The notes: generated from the sequence alone by a model not told the origin. A stretch of DNA of 64,000 nt from Siphonodentalium dalli (GCA_032622095.1 CP136066.1:143807559-143871558); one strand, 5' to 3'. Counted from the first letter of the stretch, positions 1 to 11,238 are shown. Numbers and translations are program-made.

Positions 1-1180
1 CACGCAGCCGGCCTGGCGGAAACCCTGCCTATATATTTTGAGACTTCCGTTTTTGAGTGTGTATATATATCCTTTATAGATTCGAAAACGACTCCACCGA
101 TTGAGCCCAAACTTCCTATCTAAGGGTGAAAATCCACAGGAAGTGTCATCGCACAATTCGTGAGCCCGTGTGACCACTCCTTCACCCTTCAACTGCCACC
201 GTAATGGGGTTTGATGGGTTAAATACTTGCCGAAATTTTAGAGTTACTTCGCCTACATCATACAGAAACATGTGATGGCAGAATTCGCGTTTCTGATGAA
301 AACGTTACCAAGTTTTCTCCACTCGATTCTCTTAAAATGCACCCTAATTGGTCAAATTCTTTCGATTATTCTATCGAAATACATCTTAGCTATTATTCGG
401 ATCAGCTCTCCCCATTGAAAAAGTGATAGTCGGACCAAAACGACACTTGAGAAAAGTTTGTTTACAACAACGTCATTACATGTTCATCATGTATTCGTAA
501 AATATACATATAATATGTGTTAAAGTGCAGACTAATTCACCACCTTCGTGTAATCAAGAATATTAATCAAAATTAAGCGAATTGTATACGGAATGTGCAG
601 ATATAAGCTGACATGTACATATAATTCCCCAAATGCTTCAATATCATGACAATCTATTAGTTATTATAACAAAACCCCAAAGTGTTCGCAATGCTGCGAT
701 ATAGGCAACGTGGCCAACATCATATCATTATGCGCTATTTCGTTGTGCAAAATGGGCCGAACGTTCAATGTAATGTGGACAGTTGCTTTGTGGTTCCGTG
801 AGCCCGATAACCAGAACTGAGTCTTTTCATATAAAAAGAATGAATGTGTAATCAGCATGTCTGTCTGTCCGTCCGTTCATCCGAGATGGTTTCTGATTGA
901 TAACTTCAGTATTAGTTAACTTATTCGATTGTCCATTTTCGTCGGGTCAGTTTGTCCACCTGAGGTGACCTTGACCTTGAAACGGGTACCCACAAATTAC
1001 CTTGGGTGATATCTCGGTCGTCAGCGGTGACAGTGACGTGAAATTTGTAATGTATGGTCAACTCGGGACGGGGAATATTTTTGTCGGCGTGCCTGTACGG
1101 GTTTACCTTGAAAAACAAAAATTAATGGATCGACCAAAGCCATGGGACCAATCCCGCCAGTGGCGGGCTAATCTGCTAGT
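1..1180. other. Non-coding, no gene recognised
   Basis: I see no convincing exon, RNA gene or complete mobile element here. The stretch lies upstream of the first visible KLHDC3 exon and is probably an intron of that gene. Around 858-1010 there are short pyrimidine-rich runs of the 'gtctgtccgtccg' type, often seen at the edges of invertebrate repeats. Only short open frames are present, with no recognisable similarity. Confidence 0.5.
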
Positions 1181-1255
1181 AACATATATAAGAGAATGCA
1201 CTGGTACAGGGTATTTAATGCTGCACCAGCGCAGCTCCCATTTTGAAAGGGTTAA
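1181..1255. repeat. Family A element, right-end fragment
   Basis: Only the last half-stem ('tatataagagaatgcactgg') and the right terminal segment of the family A element remain, ending in 'aagggttaa'. It lies 63 bp upstream of the first KLHDC3 exon in the window. Confidence 0.7.
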
Positions 1256-1318
1256 ATAGTTTCAAAATTAAAATACCTTGAAAATCTTATAGTCTTTTTG
1301 TATATTAAACATTTGCAG

Positions 1319-4300
1319 GGTGAGCCAGCCAAATGGCGTGACTTCCACACCTCGACTACTATCGGCAATTCCGTGTACATATTTGGTGGTCGGAGTGATG
1401 ACGGTGGTGATGTATTTACAAACAACGAAATCTACTGCAACAAAATGAAAATATTCCACACCGAAACAAATATGTGGGAGGAGCCAAAAACTCGTGGGCT
1501 GCTGCCGATTGGTCGACGGAGTCATTCAGCATGTGAGTATCCCTTTCACTGCTTAAGACTAGAAGTCATTAAGACATTTCAATAGTTATGGTTTGTTTTG
1601 AAGTTGCCCAATACTGTTTTTGCTGTCGTTTACCCACAAATCTTTTTAAAAAATATTTTTGATTTCCCACAATTCTTTAAAAAAATGGCGATTCATGGGG
1701 CCTGCTTGTAGTTGATCCAAAGCTTTGGATATCCAATTGTCACACCCAGATATCCAACGCTTGGATCAATTAAACATTATGACAACAATACCTTATAATA
1801 ATTTAACCTGATTTAATTTTCATTTCTTTTATATATTATCTTTCCAGTTTTATATAATGGCAACATCCACATATTTGGAGGTTACAATGGGATACATGAC
1901 TTCCATTTCAACGATGTGTTTCGATTTGATCCCGGTGAGTTGACAGCTGTTTCTATTTCTAATGAGAAATCTGGAGATACTTGAGTACTGCATCCACCTA
2001 ATATAAAGAGGGTGACTATTGTGGAATATTGTCCAGAGGGATGTCATGCCACTGGACCAATCAAAATTACTCAGAAATTTCCCTCCTTGTGTCTTTCTTC
2101 AGTCAGCTGAAAACAAACAGGTCCCGTTTCTTACATCAATGCAATACATTGGAGATTTAGCATGTGTGTACACTGTACACTTAGGCTTTCGGGTTGTATG
2201 TTAGTCTAAAGAGGGTGAGGTGAGCCCACAATTTTCCCAATTATGATAGATCGTTTTAAGACCCCTATGGTGTTATTTATTCCCAATGGCAGGCTCCTCT
2301 TTCCCCATGAGGGTCTGATAATCCCTATCATATTTCTAATACTGAGTGACTAACTTGGTGGATAGAATTAGCTCACGTCAGTTTAAACATTTACCATAAA
2401 CCCTTTCATGATCGGTGCAGTGCTGGTGCAGGATTAAAGATCATGTGCCAGTGCATTTTTATATATGTGCAAGTCTCCCGTAGGGAGCCTCACATATATA
2501 AGAGAATGCACTGGCTAACAAGGTCAAGGTAAAATTTGTTAGGCCAGTGTATTCTCTTACTCTTATATATGCGAGACTCTCATATACAAATGTATTAGAA
2601 AATGAATTGGCACAGGGTTTTCGCAAAACTCCAGTCATGGAAGGGATAACAAATACCCCAATTAAGCTGAGAAATGAGTGTCCTTAAAGACATATTATGG
2701 ACTTACTTCAGTGAATAAAACCGAGAAGTTAGTATAAACCAAACACTGTGCCATTTCAGATAACACAATGTTTGAACTACGCACCAATGTAAATATTTAT
2801 TACTTTATTCGGGACAAATTATTGGACATAAGCATTATGTCAATGATTCTGCCAACAATAGTTACTGCATGTAATTTGTTTATTACAATGACGCTGATTT
2901 CTGCCTATTTTAATATCAAATTTATGAAAATAACTTATTTTCGCATGATTCTTTGTTATTCTGTTCTGAACACCTTAGTGGAGTGTTTCACATCACTTTA
3001 ATAACAGCTTATATAATGAGAATATTCCTACAATAGAGAGAATATATTCTCTCGGAACTGAATGGTGGAATTCTTCAGAAACCAAAATTAGGGACCCGTG
3101 TTGCAACAAATATCGCAGATGCATATTTCATAATCATACTGTGCAAAATTTGCAAACATGTGTCAATGATGGGGACAAACTGGACATTTCGAAAGTATTC
3201 GAATCAGGGGATCCAATTCGGTTTTGACATTGAATCACCCCGGCGATATCAACATTGAATTAAATATTGAATAATCATAGGGCCGTAACCAAAAGATTTT
3301 CTTATAAATTAAAATATGAATAAATAAGGAGACACTGAAAATGTCACTCTCCTACACGAATGATGTTTCTTCATCTGTTAACCCTTTAATAATGGTGTAG
3401 CTTTAAAGATACCATGCCAGTGCAATTTCTTATATATGCGATGTGGGAGACTCGCATATATAAGAGAATGCACTGGCTTACAAAGTCATGGTCAATTTTG
3501 TTAGGCCAATGCATTCTCTTATATATGAGAGGCTCCCTGTGGGAGAGTCACATATATAAGAGAATGCATTGGCATAGGGTTTTCGCAAAATTTCAGGTAG
3601 CTCTGGTATTGTAAGGGTTAAACTGAAGTTCATATTGTTTTATTACAGTACAGAATCATTGGACTGTGATAAAGGTCAAGGGTCGTGGTCCGTGTGCACG
3701 GCGGAGACAGTGCATTTGCAGTATTGGTACTAAAGTTTATTTATTTGGTGGAACTAGGTAAGTTAATTTATTCTGACTGACTATATACAGCATACAGTAA
3801 TGCCCTAATTAATCGACTCCTTTAACCACAGCTGAATTATGGGTAACTTTTCAGGATTTAGTCAGAAATATGGCTTTTACACTGGAAAATCACTCCACCG
3901 CACATAAAACCAGCAAACCCTGCTAAGAAACTTACAGACTTGTCCAGCTACACAAATCCACTTTTCTTTAGTCCGGCGTGCGTTATAAGTGGGCGTGGCA
4001 CTTTTTTAATGCAGTGTGTGTTATAAGCGGGCGTGGCACTTTTTTAATGCAGCGTGTGTTATAAGTGGGCGTGGCACTTTTTCAGTGTAGCATGTGTTAT
4101 AAGTGGGCTTGTGTTATAAGTGCAGCGTGTGTTATTAGTGGGCGTGGCACTCAGGTTACCATATCTTTTATAGAACATTAACCCTTTCATGACGGAAGCT
4201 GCGCTGGTGGTGCAGCATTAAAGATCCTGTGCCAGTGCATTCTCTCATATATGCAAGTCTCCCATAGGGAGCCTCACATATCTAAAATCATGCACTGGCT

Positions 4301-7300
4301 TACAAGGTCAAGTTAAATATTGTTAGGACAATGTAATATCTTATATATGCGAGACTCCCTATGGGAGACTCTCATATATAAGAGAATGCATTGGCACAGG
4401 GTTTTCGCTAAATTTCAGGTAGCTCCAGTCATGGAAGGGTTAATCCACACTTGTCGAGAATTGAACCAGCTGTGCCATTGCATATTTGAATCAGTTATTT
4501 AGGTTGTGTAATTCGTACTTTATCAGTGTTAGTGTCAAAAACAACAAAGCTTTATAGTCAGAGATTTTTCAGGTTTTTCTGTTCATATTTTGCTGTTTCA
4601 GTGTGCCAACTTGGTACAGCTGCAATTCAATGATCAAAGATAGAATTTTTAACTCTTTGAAAATTCTGAATAAATTTACAAATAATTTTTTTTTATGAGG
4701 CCTCTTTGAGTGATGAGGAAGGTCCTCGAGAACACTGTATTTTATTTATTTGGCCTTTAAATCTTAGTGTTGGGTAGCCACCTTTACGAAAAGGTGTTTT
4801 GGGTACCCAGATTGACATTTGCAATGTTTTTATTACACAGTTGTTGAAGAAATATCGCATGTTATCAAATGGGGCATGGGTAGTCATTCTTAAAATTGAT
4901 ATTTCTGACTAATAATTGCTTTTGCTCGACGATTGAACTTTATTATTTATACATACGATAATATACATAACATAAAACCGCAAAGGTCAAGCTGGGTACC
5001 CAATACACCTTTTCCAAAAGCTGGCTACCCAACACACCAAATTGTGGCGACAATGACCCTTTCAGCCTTAGAACTAAGAAATTTTCAGACAATTGATGAA
5101 AACCTCCCAAAATGCATGAAGCCATTTGTCAATGTTCGACAAAATTGACTGCTGGGGTTCTGGTTATAACTCAAGAAAAGTATGAACTTGCTTGCTGTCA
5201 GATCCTCTTCACCCCACATGCACCTGGGGGAAAAATAGCAGATATACCAATATATACTGTACCAGTGACAAGGTTCATAAGTCTAATTTCGGGAAAAACT
5301 GACCATCTATCATATTGCTCATAGATTCTCAAAATAGTTCAAATCAGTGACAATATATTCAGTGTCTTATTGGCCATGAAATTCCTTTCTTATGATGTAT
5401 AATTCCACAATATTAAACGAAGGGAAGTCGAGACATCTTACCGCAAATTTGCAATATCTACTGGAAATTTGGGAGTAAAACGGGTCGTCAGTCTCCCTGT
5501 CTGCCTATTATCTTCAATAATTCTAAAAAATTGTCAACTCAGCCAAATATGTCCCAGTTTATGTTATATGGCATACAATTTTCTTTCCTTTCGTATGTGA
5601 CTTGACGAGATCTATTTAAGCAAAGTCGACATATCGTACAGGGAATTTACAAGTTCGGCAATTGCGATCGTAATAATTGCATTGGTATCTGTGTATATTC
5701 ACTACTTACCAGACAGGTAAACTAATGACTAACTAACTAACACTTTTCCTCGGTAGGTTTTGCTAGTTTTCGAAACGATATCTCGACTTCCCTTCATTTG
5801 ATACTATCGAATTATACATCAAAAGAAAGGAAATTTTATGGCCAATAAGACACAATGAAATATATTGTGACTGAGAAGAAAGATTTTAGGAATATGATAT
5901 AGATGTTTGTTTTTCCCAAAATTGGACTTCTGAACCTTGTCACTGTTATAATATATATTGGTATATAAGGTATTTTCCCCCCAGGGGCCTGTGCCTAACC
6001 CTTTTCTCGCCTTATCATGTTGTATATATTAAATTGTTTTATGTCATTGTAAAACTATAGTTGAAATAAATAATGCTTACCCCTCTCTAATCTCTATACT
6101 AAATACTCAAGTAGTGCCCTCAGGAAATGTTAAGATTTAACATTTTCTTAACTAAACACTCATTGATGAGTTGTTCCATTAGAAAATGTTCAGATAATAA
6201 GTTCAACATATGTTTGTTGAATTTATTATACGAACATTTCCCACCAATGAATATGAATTTTTCTGCACTTGTATTATCATTTCGTCAGGCTGACATCTGC
6301 TCATATATTCTTAACATCCCTCTAAATGAATAAGTCACCATTCCAATGAAAAGTTACACAAAAATATATTTTCTTTGCAGTCCAATAGATAGAAGTGATA
6401 ACTCACTAACGCCGAATCAGCTGGAGTACGAACTTGTTGATCATTCAGACCTCTATATTCTAGATTTTGGTAAGTTTTCAAATAAAGTAAATATTATTTA
6501 TTTGGTAATATTATTACCATAATAATACACATATGTAGTTGGCACCTTCCAAAAAGCAAAATCATGTCGATAGCAGGAACCTTAACCCTTTCAGTGCCAA
6601 GTCCGAATTTTGTATCAACCCATATTTCCTTGATCATTTTTCAAATTTATTGATTATAATAATGTAATACATTGATGGAAAGAGCTCTATCAATGTATCA
6701 CATTATTATAATCAATAAATTTGAAAAATGATCAAGGAAATATTGGTTGATACAAAAATCGGACTTGGCACTGAAAGAAACTAATTTGCTAAACAAGAAG
6801 AAAAAACTAACATGAAACTAGAGGTGGGCTGTCCCAATGGGACTAAGGATACCCCCAATGGAAGCCAGTGGCAGAAATGTTTTATGCACCCAAGTTTATT
6901 ATCTAGAAAGGTAAGTCAGACGCACACATAGATGAACAGACTGACATACTCATTTGAGTAGTTTCCCAATAATTTTTTTCAGTGTACAATAAGGGAAGAA
7001 ATTGTGGCGTAAATCTTTAATAATTTAATAATAATAATTTTAATTATTTTCTCATATATTGCATGTGCACAAGTTCCCATGGCACTAAGTATCTGTGCCA
7101 AGTCCAAGCTTCAAAAAAAAAAAAAAAAAAAAATAGGAATAAAAGCTTGGCCAGACAAGCTGATCCATATATACCCCCTCCCCATAACTCATTACCAGAA
7201 GGGGTGCATAGTTATTACAAATGTAAACCATTGTTGTCAATTTATGTAAGTTGTGTGAAGCCTTCTACTGTGAAAAAAGATAGAATGTTCCATACCTACA

Positions 7301-7982
7301 TATATGTACATTTAAATGAGTTGATCACATTGGTCAATAAAATTCATTTATTTTATATTCAATGTTCAACTTTAATAACTTATTATAGTCAAAATGGTAT
7401 CTATATTGCCAGCTAATAAGCATTGAATAATCACGTTTGTATGTATCAAACCTTTAAAACAAAAATTGGTTTTACAGAACCCTCACTGAAGACGCTGTGT
7501 TTGTTGTCGGTGCTAAAAAACAGACTCGATACATCTGTCCTTCCAAAGATCTTAAGGTATATAAGATTTTTTCTATGGCATGGGTGCCGGCCAATTCAAG
7601 ATCTAATAAAACAAAAACCATAGCTAGCAGCTATTTTAGACATACCTTCATTTATATATGCCCATTGAAATAGGGTCGTATGTTGTAAATAGTGTGTCTG
7701 TCTGTCATGTGTCTTTTTGATTCTGGATTATAAATACTTTAGTTTCCATAAAAATACTCCAATAAAATTTTCCTTCATGATCTAAAAATTACAGATTTTA
7801 GTTCAAATCCTGGTTTGATCTGATTATTTTACCAGAGTTATGGGTATACCGGAACAATTTACATAATACATCTGCTTTATCTTGACTTCACAACCTTTGA
7901 CCTTTATTTCTTCCACAGACTAGAGCTCTCAGCAATGACAACAAATAACTCAATAACAAGACCAGCCAATTCGAATGGATGA
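1319..7982 (+). CDS. KLHDC3: Kelch domain-containing protein 3, 3' six exons
   Basis: Six exons join in frame: 1319-1532, 1848-1934, 3649-3757, 6381-6469, 7478-7556 and 7919-7982 (stop 7980-7982). All introns are GT-AG, and the exons total 642 nt, 213 codons plus stop. The product starts with a kelch blade (GEPAKWRDFHTSTTIGNSVY), continues through a second (IFGGYNG...FNDVFRFDP) and a third (GPCARRRQCICSIG...YLFGGT), then DHSDLYILDF, and ends RLELSAMTTNNSITRPANSNG. From memory the vertebrate KLHDC3 C-terminal half matches block for block, including the RRRQC and AMTTN motifs and the terminal Gly. Vertebrate KLHDC3 is about 380 aa, so the N-terminal 45% lies left of the window. KLHDC3 is a beta-propeller substrate receptor of CUL2 E3 ligases that reads C-terminal Gly degrons. 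The exon calls rest on splice sites and phase only. The introns are full of MITEs, listed separately. Confidence 0.93.
2397..2650. mobile_element. Family A double-hairpin MITE (KLHDC3 intron)
   Basis: A roughly 250-bp non-autonomous element. Its termini are 'ccctttcatgat' and 'catggaaggg', with degenerate TTAA flanks (ataa, ataa). Inside are two long inverted repeats built from 'gtgcattctcttatatatg' and its complement, separated by the spacer 'acaaggtcaaggtaaa'. A TTAA target plus CCC-starting ends suggests a piggyBac-type MITE. There is no coding capacity. Confidence 0.75.
3378..3621. mobile_element. Family A double-hairpin MITE beside a splice acceptor
   Basis: Flanked by perfect TTAA on both sides (3378-3381 and 3618-3621), with both hairpins present. 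The right end is only 27 bp upstream of the KLHDC3 exon at 3649, so it sits just outside the pyrimidine tract. The inner loops differ slightly from the consensus (cgatgtgggagactcgca), shortening the first hairpin. Confidence 0.8.
3795..3875. mobile_element. Family C MITE, left half only
   Basis: Starts TA|CAGTAATGCCC, as full family C copies do, and carries the left arm through 'cttttcaggatttagtcaga'. The complementary right arm is missing. It begins 37 bp after the splice donor of the KLHDC3 exon 3649-3757. Confidence 0.7.
3977..4150. repeat. 38-bp tandem repeat
   Basis: The word 'ttataag' recurs at 3983, 4021, 4059 and 4097, exactly 38 bp apart, within units containing 'tgggcgtggcacttttt'. 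The last copies (4114, 4133) are shortened to 17-19 bp. It lies in a KLHDC3 intron, and no function is evident. Confidence 0.85.
4178..4443. mobile_element. Family A double-hairpin MITE, complete
   Basis: Complete copy with perfect TTAA at both ends (4178-4181 and 4440-4443). Order: left terminus, hairpin 1 (gtgcattc/gcactggc stem), spacer, hairpin 2 (atgcattgg stem with the ctcccta core), right terminus. This copy is a good family reference. Confidence 0.85.
4769..5036. repeat. Inverted repeat around 'gggtaccc'
   Basis: The arm at about 4769-4812 (gttgggtagccacctt...gggtacccag) is repeated in inverse orientation at about 4991-5036 (ctgggtacccaa...ctacccaacac). The arms are imperfect and the central 180 bp is unrelated. 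Probably an old palindromic element in a KLHDC3 intron. Confidence 0.6.
5218..5994. mobile_element. Large foldback element (about 780 bp)
   Basis: Two arms of roughly 240 bp are inverted copies of each other: about 5218-5450, and about 5758-5994. Matching words include 'cacctggggg' with 'ccccaggggc', 'atatatactgt' with 'aatatatattgg', 'ttattggccat' with 'atggccaataa', and 'gaagggaagtcgaga' with 'tctcgacttcccttc'. The middle ~300 bp is unique. In a KLHDC3 transcript this would fold into a very long duplex. No transposase is present. Confidence 0.7.
6078..6350. mobile_element. Family F element, degraded
   Basis: Carries family F words in order: 'aaatactcaa', 'tagtgccctcaggaaatg', 'cagataataagttcaaca' with its inverse, and near the right end 'catccctctaaatgaat'. 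The ends are eroded. It lies 30 bp upstream of the KLHDC3 exon at 6381. Confidence 0.6.
6582..6784. mobile_element. Family B palindromic MITE
   Basis: TTAA (6582-6585) is followed by CCCTTTCAGTGCCAAGTCC. The two arms are near-perfect complements about 90 bp long, meeting around 'agagctcta'. The right end is 'ggcactgaaag' and then a decayed TTAA (ctaa). It is a single long hairpin with the same TTAACCCTTT edge as family A. Confidence 0.8.
7113..7133. repeat. Poly-A tract (about 20 A)
   Basis: A pure A run within a KLHDC3 intron. There is no LINE or SINE body upstream to suggest a retroposed tail. Confidence 0.8.
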
Positions 7983-8272
7983 AGTGCGTTTTGATTGGCT
8001 GCGATGAATGAGTAGTCGCTAGCTAAGAAGGATAAGGTGCAATAAGACTTGAGAAAATTATTTTTACAAAATATAATTTTGGCTTCCTATTATATGTTTT
8101 CCATTGTATGCCAAAATTAATGTGCAAGAAATTGTTTGACTCGAATCTCCTTTTATTTAAAAAAAATATATATATTTAAGAAATAATTACGTCCGATATG
8201 AAGTAAGAATCTGTAGGATAGATCTGTAGGTGAGAGAGGATGTCCCAATTCTGGACAAATATTTTGACCCTT
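7983..8272 (+). other. Probable KLHDC3 3' untranslated region
   Basis: Follows the KLHDC3 stop at 7980-7982 and ends at a family A element. I see no clear AATAAA signal, so the poly-A site may be further right or non-canonical. No ORF of interest. Confidence 0.4.
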
Positions 8273-8524
8273 CCGTGACTGGAGCTTCCTGAAATTTTGT
8301 GAAAACCCTGTGCCAATGCATTCTCTTATATATGAGTCTCCCATAGGGAGCCTCACATATATAAGAGAACACATTGGCCTAACAATATTTACCTTGACCT
8401 TGTAAGCCAGTGCATTTTCTTATATATGTGAGGCTCCCTATGGGAGAATCACATATATAAGAGAATGCACTGGCACAGGATCTGCAATGCTGCACCAGCG
8501 CAGCTCCCGTCATGAAAGGGTTAA
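8273..8524. mobile_element. Family A MITE, inverted orientation
   Basis: Reads from the 'cttccgtgactggagcttcc' end to the 'gcagctcccgtcatgaaagggttaa' end, so it is inverted relative to the copies in KLHDC3. Both hairpins are present. The right TTAA (8521-8524) is also the first TTAA of a following 'ttaaccctatcag' sequence. Confidence 0.8.
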
Positions 8525-9237
8525 CCCTATCAGTTCCAGGTTTTTGCCTGTAAACGCCATCTATGAGAAGAATTTTTCTGACAGTTTGCTCATGAAAGTT
8601 TGGCACAGCGATGTTCCGAGCGCTGTTATTTGGCAGTGGTGGGTACTGTCAAAGTCTTCCTATTAAGCTGGAGAGTGATCAAGCAAACACCTTTGCATGT
8701 TAACTTAGAAATCATACCGCAAAGGTTACCAGTAGATGACATTCACTTGGTGCAATTTACAGAACAGCCATCTATTTTTGGCCGTCCTCTGGCATTTTGG
8801 TTTAGAAACAACATGGCTGTGTATGGCCATTATGGTCACAAAATGGTTAAATGTCTGACCTGAAACACCAACAGTTGGAAATATAGGTTCAGATTGTTCT
8901 GATATTTTATTTACCAATCTAGTTTTAGACCAAGAGTTGGTTATTTTCTCAACTTTCTCTCAAAGTTTAGAAACAAAAACAAACCGTTGGAAAAATTTTG
9001 ACTACATACAGTAAAAGGTGTTTCGATGATATTTTAGACACAATAACAAATCTTTACCAGTTACCAGTCCGAAAATTCTTAGTCAATGGGTGAGGCTTTG
9101 GGATTGGGTGCAAAAGGAATTTGATTTTGACACGCCCTTCCTCTAATGAATCTGATTCTTGTTGGTCAGAAAGAATACAATGAGAATCTGAACTTGAAGA
9201 GTCATGGCTTAATACATTTATTTATTCAGATAATACC
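8525..9237. other. Intergenic, no gene recognised
   Basis: Begins 'ccctatcagttccagg' directly after a TTAA, which resembles another TTAA-type terminus, and 'aaaatggttaa' at about 8850 could be its other end. I could not confirm matching inverted ends. The open frame at 8600-8863 resembles no family I know. Confidence 0.4.
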
Positions 9238-9381
9238 CCACATCACCAAATTCACCCTCTGGGGACCTCATTCTGCTTACACCTCAGCAGAATGAGGTTC
9301 CCAGAGGGTGAATTTGGTGATGCTAGCCCGCTATGCGGGGTAGCATCACTAAATTCACTCTCTGGGGACCTCATTCTGCAA
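9238..9381. mobile_element. Family D palindromic element
   Basis: The motif 'cagaatgaggttcccagagg' is followed by 'tgatgctagcccgctatgcg' and then its complement 'tctggggacctcattctgca'. This core recurs at 14.6, 15.0, 42.0, 42.3 and 53.6-54.0 kb. Confidence 0.7.
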
Positions 9382-9426
9382 ATGACAGGCACAATATTTC
9401 AAGACTTGGACAGGTTTAGCAATAAT

Positions 9427-9690
9427 TTAACCTTTCCATAATTGGAGCTTCCTGAAATTTTGCGAAAACCATGTGCCAATACATTCTGTTATATATGCAA
9501 GTCTTCCATAGGGAGCCTCACATATATAAGAGAATACGTTGGCCTAACAATATTTACCTTTACATTGTAAATCAGTGCATTCTCTTATATGATAGGCTCC
9601 CTATGGGAGACTCGCCACATATATAAGAGAATGCACTGACATAGGATCTTTAATGCTGCACCAGCACAGCTCCCATCAAGAATGGGTTAA
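9427..9690. mobile_element. Family A MITE, complete
   Basis: TTAA at 9427-9430 and 9687-9690. Both hairpins are retained. Inverted orientation, as at 8.3 kb. Confidence 0.82.
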
Positions 9691-9967
9691 TATAACTTGT
9701 AATGTGTGTCGTTTTTGCCAATGAAAGTCACATGATCATGCAGACTTTGTGTACACTGTCATTCAGACTAGATATTTTGTGTCCAATCTGTAATGTATGA
9801 AACTTGTAGAACAGAGGAATACTCAATTCTTCTAATAACTCAGGAGAAATGAACCCTATGTTGGAGAGTATCAGTTTGAGATATATCTCAAATATCACAC
9901 TGCAGATAGCTTTTCCACACTCTACGACTATCTTGTACACATTTTGCTACATGATGGGTTGACATCT

Positions 9968-10399
9968 GTAACCCATCCATGACTGGAGCATCCTGAAATT
10001 TTGTGAAAACCCTGTGCCAATGCATTCTTTTATATTTGCAAGTCTCCCATTGGGATCCTCACATACATAAGAGAATATATTGGCCTAACAATATATACCT
10101 TGACCTTGTAAACCAATGCATTCTCTTATATATGCGAGGCTTTCTCTTATATATGCGAGGCTTTCTCTTATATATGCGAGGCTTTCTCTTATATATGCGA
10201 GGCTTTCTCTTATATATGCGAGGCTTTCTCTTATATATGCGAGGCTTTCTCTTATATATGCGAGGCTTTCTCTTATATATGCGAGGCTTTCTCTTATATA
10301 TGCGAGGCTTTCTCTTATATATGCGAGGCTTATCAGAGAATGCACTTGCACATGATCTTTAATGCTGCATCAGCGCAGCTCCCATCATGAAAGGGATAA
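9968..10399. mobile_element. Family A MITE with internal 21-bp expansion
   Basis: The outer ends match family A (taacccatccatgactggag; cagctcccatcatgaaaggg). The first hairpin is present. The second has been replaced by a ten-fold tandem array of its left half-stem (listed next), so the element is about 170 bp longer than usual. Confidence 0.8.
10120..10330. repeat. Ten exact 21-bp tandem units of a hairpin half-stem
   Basis: The unit 'ttctcttatatatgcgaggc' plus t repeats ten times without visible mismatches. The unit is the left half-stem of the family A hairpin. Because 21 is a multiple of three, open frames run through it on both strands, but these are artefacts and not genes. Confidence 0.95.
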
Positions 10400-10551
10400 A
10401 CATGTAGGTTTGGTGCCAAATTACTGTTCCTTCCAAGTGCAGTACTAGTGCTGTAGTAACACATTGTAATTTACATGTTGGCGTAGTGATGTTGCTATGT
10501 ATTAATGGGTCACCTCAATTTTTTGGCCTATTATAAATACAATGGATGATT

Positions 10552-10930
10552 TTTAGCTCACCTGAGACGAAGTCTCCGGTGGAGCTATAGTCATCACTCG
10601 TCGTCCGTCAATCCATCCGTCCGTCCGTCCGTCAACAATTCTTTGAACATCTTCTCCTCTGAAACCATAATGCCGAATTGGTTCATATTTGGTGTGGATG
10701 TTCCCTAGGTGACTCTCATTCAGATTTGTTCAAATGAGGACAGTGGGTCAAATAGTTGCGAAGCCAGGGCCATAACTCTGTAATTCTTACAACGACTTCT
10801 TCTCAAATTTCATTTAGCCGAATGGGTTGATATTTGGTACAAAGGGTCCTTGGGGGACTGTTATTCAGATTTGTTCAAATGAGGTCACTGGGTCGAATGT
10901 GGGCGGAGCCAGTGACATAACTAAAAAAAA
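10552..10930. repeat. 'agctcacctgag' dispersed repeat
   Basis: Begins 'tttagctcacctgagacgaa', runs into a (gtcc)n stretch at about 10605-10632, then shows two diverged internal copies of a segment containing 'ttcagatttgttcaaatgag' (about 10722 and 10868, some 146 bp apart). I recognise the style as a high-copy repeat of molluscan genomes. The class is not established from sequence. Confidence 0.6.
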
Positions 10931-11238
10931 AAATTATTTTGTCAAATTCAGATTTTTGGAATTTTCACCATACTCAAATTAACAAACAAAAAAATAATTT
11001 TTTAATCATTTTATAAAATTTGAAAAAAGTTACACCATTATAAAATCTGCAGAGTTATGAAACTTTAATCTTCTGAAATTACAGAAATATTCCATTACCC
11101 ATCCCCCCTCCCACATGGCCCAGACCCACCCCCACCCTGCAGTGGCCTGCACCCAACCAACATCCCTTCCAACGTATATCATATCCAGCTTCCAACATTA
11201 ATACCTGTTCTATTAAAGTTGCAGATATCTCTTTGTGT

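Noticed and set aside
9238-9381. CRISPR-like or attachment-site repeats
   Set aside because: The inverted motifs are MITE palindromes in a eukaryotic genome; there is no regular repeat-spacer pattern.
10003-10362. Open frames with LLYMRGF or SLIYARL repeats
   Set aside because: They are translations of the 21-bp MITE-derived tandem array; a 21-bp unit keeps every frame open on both strands.
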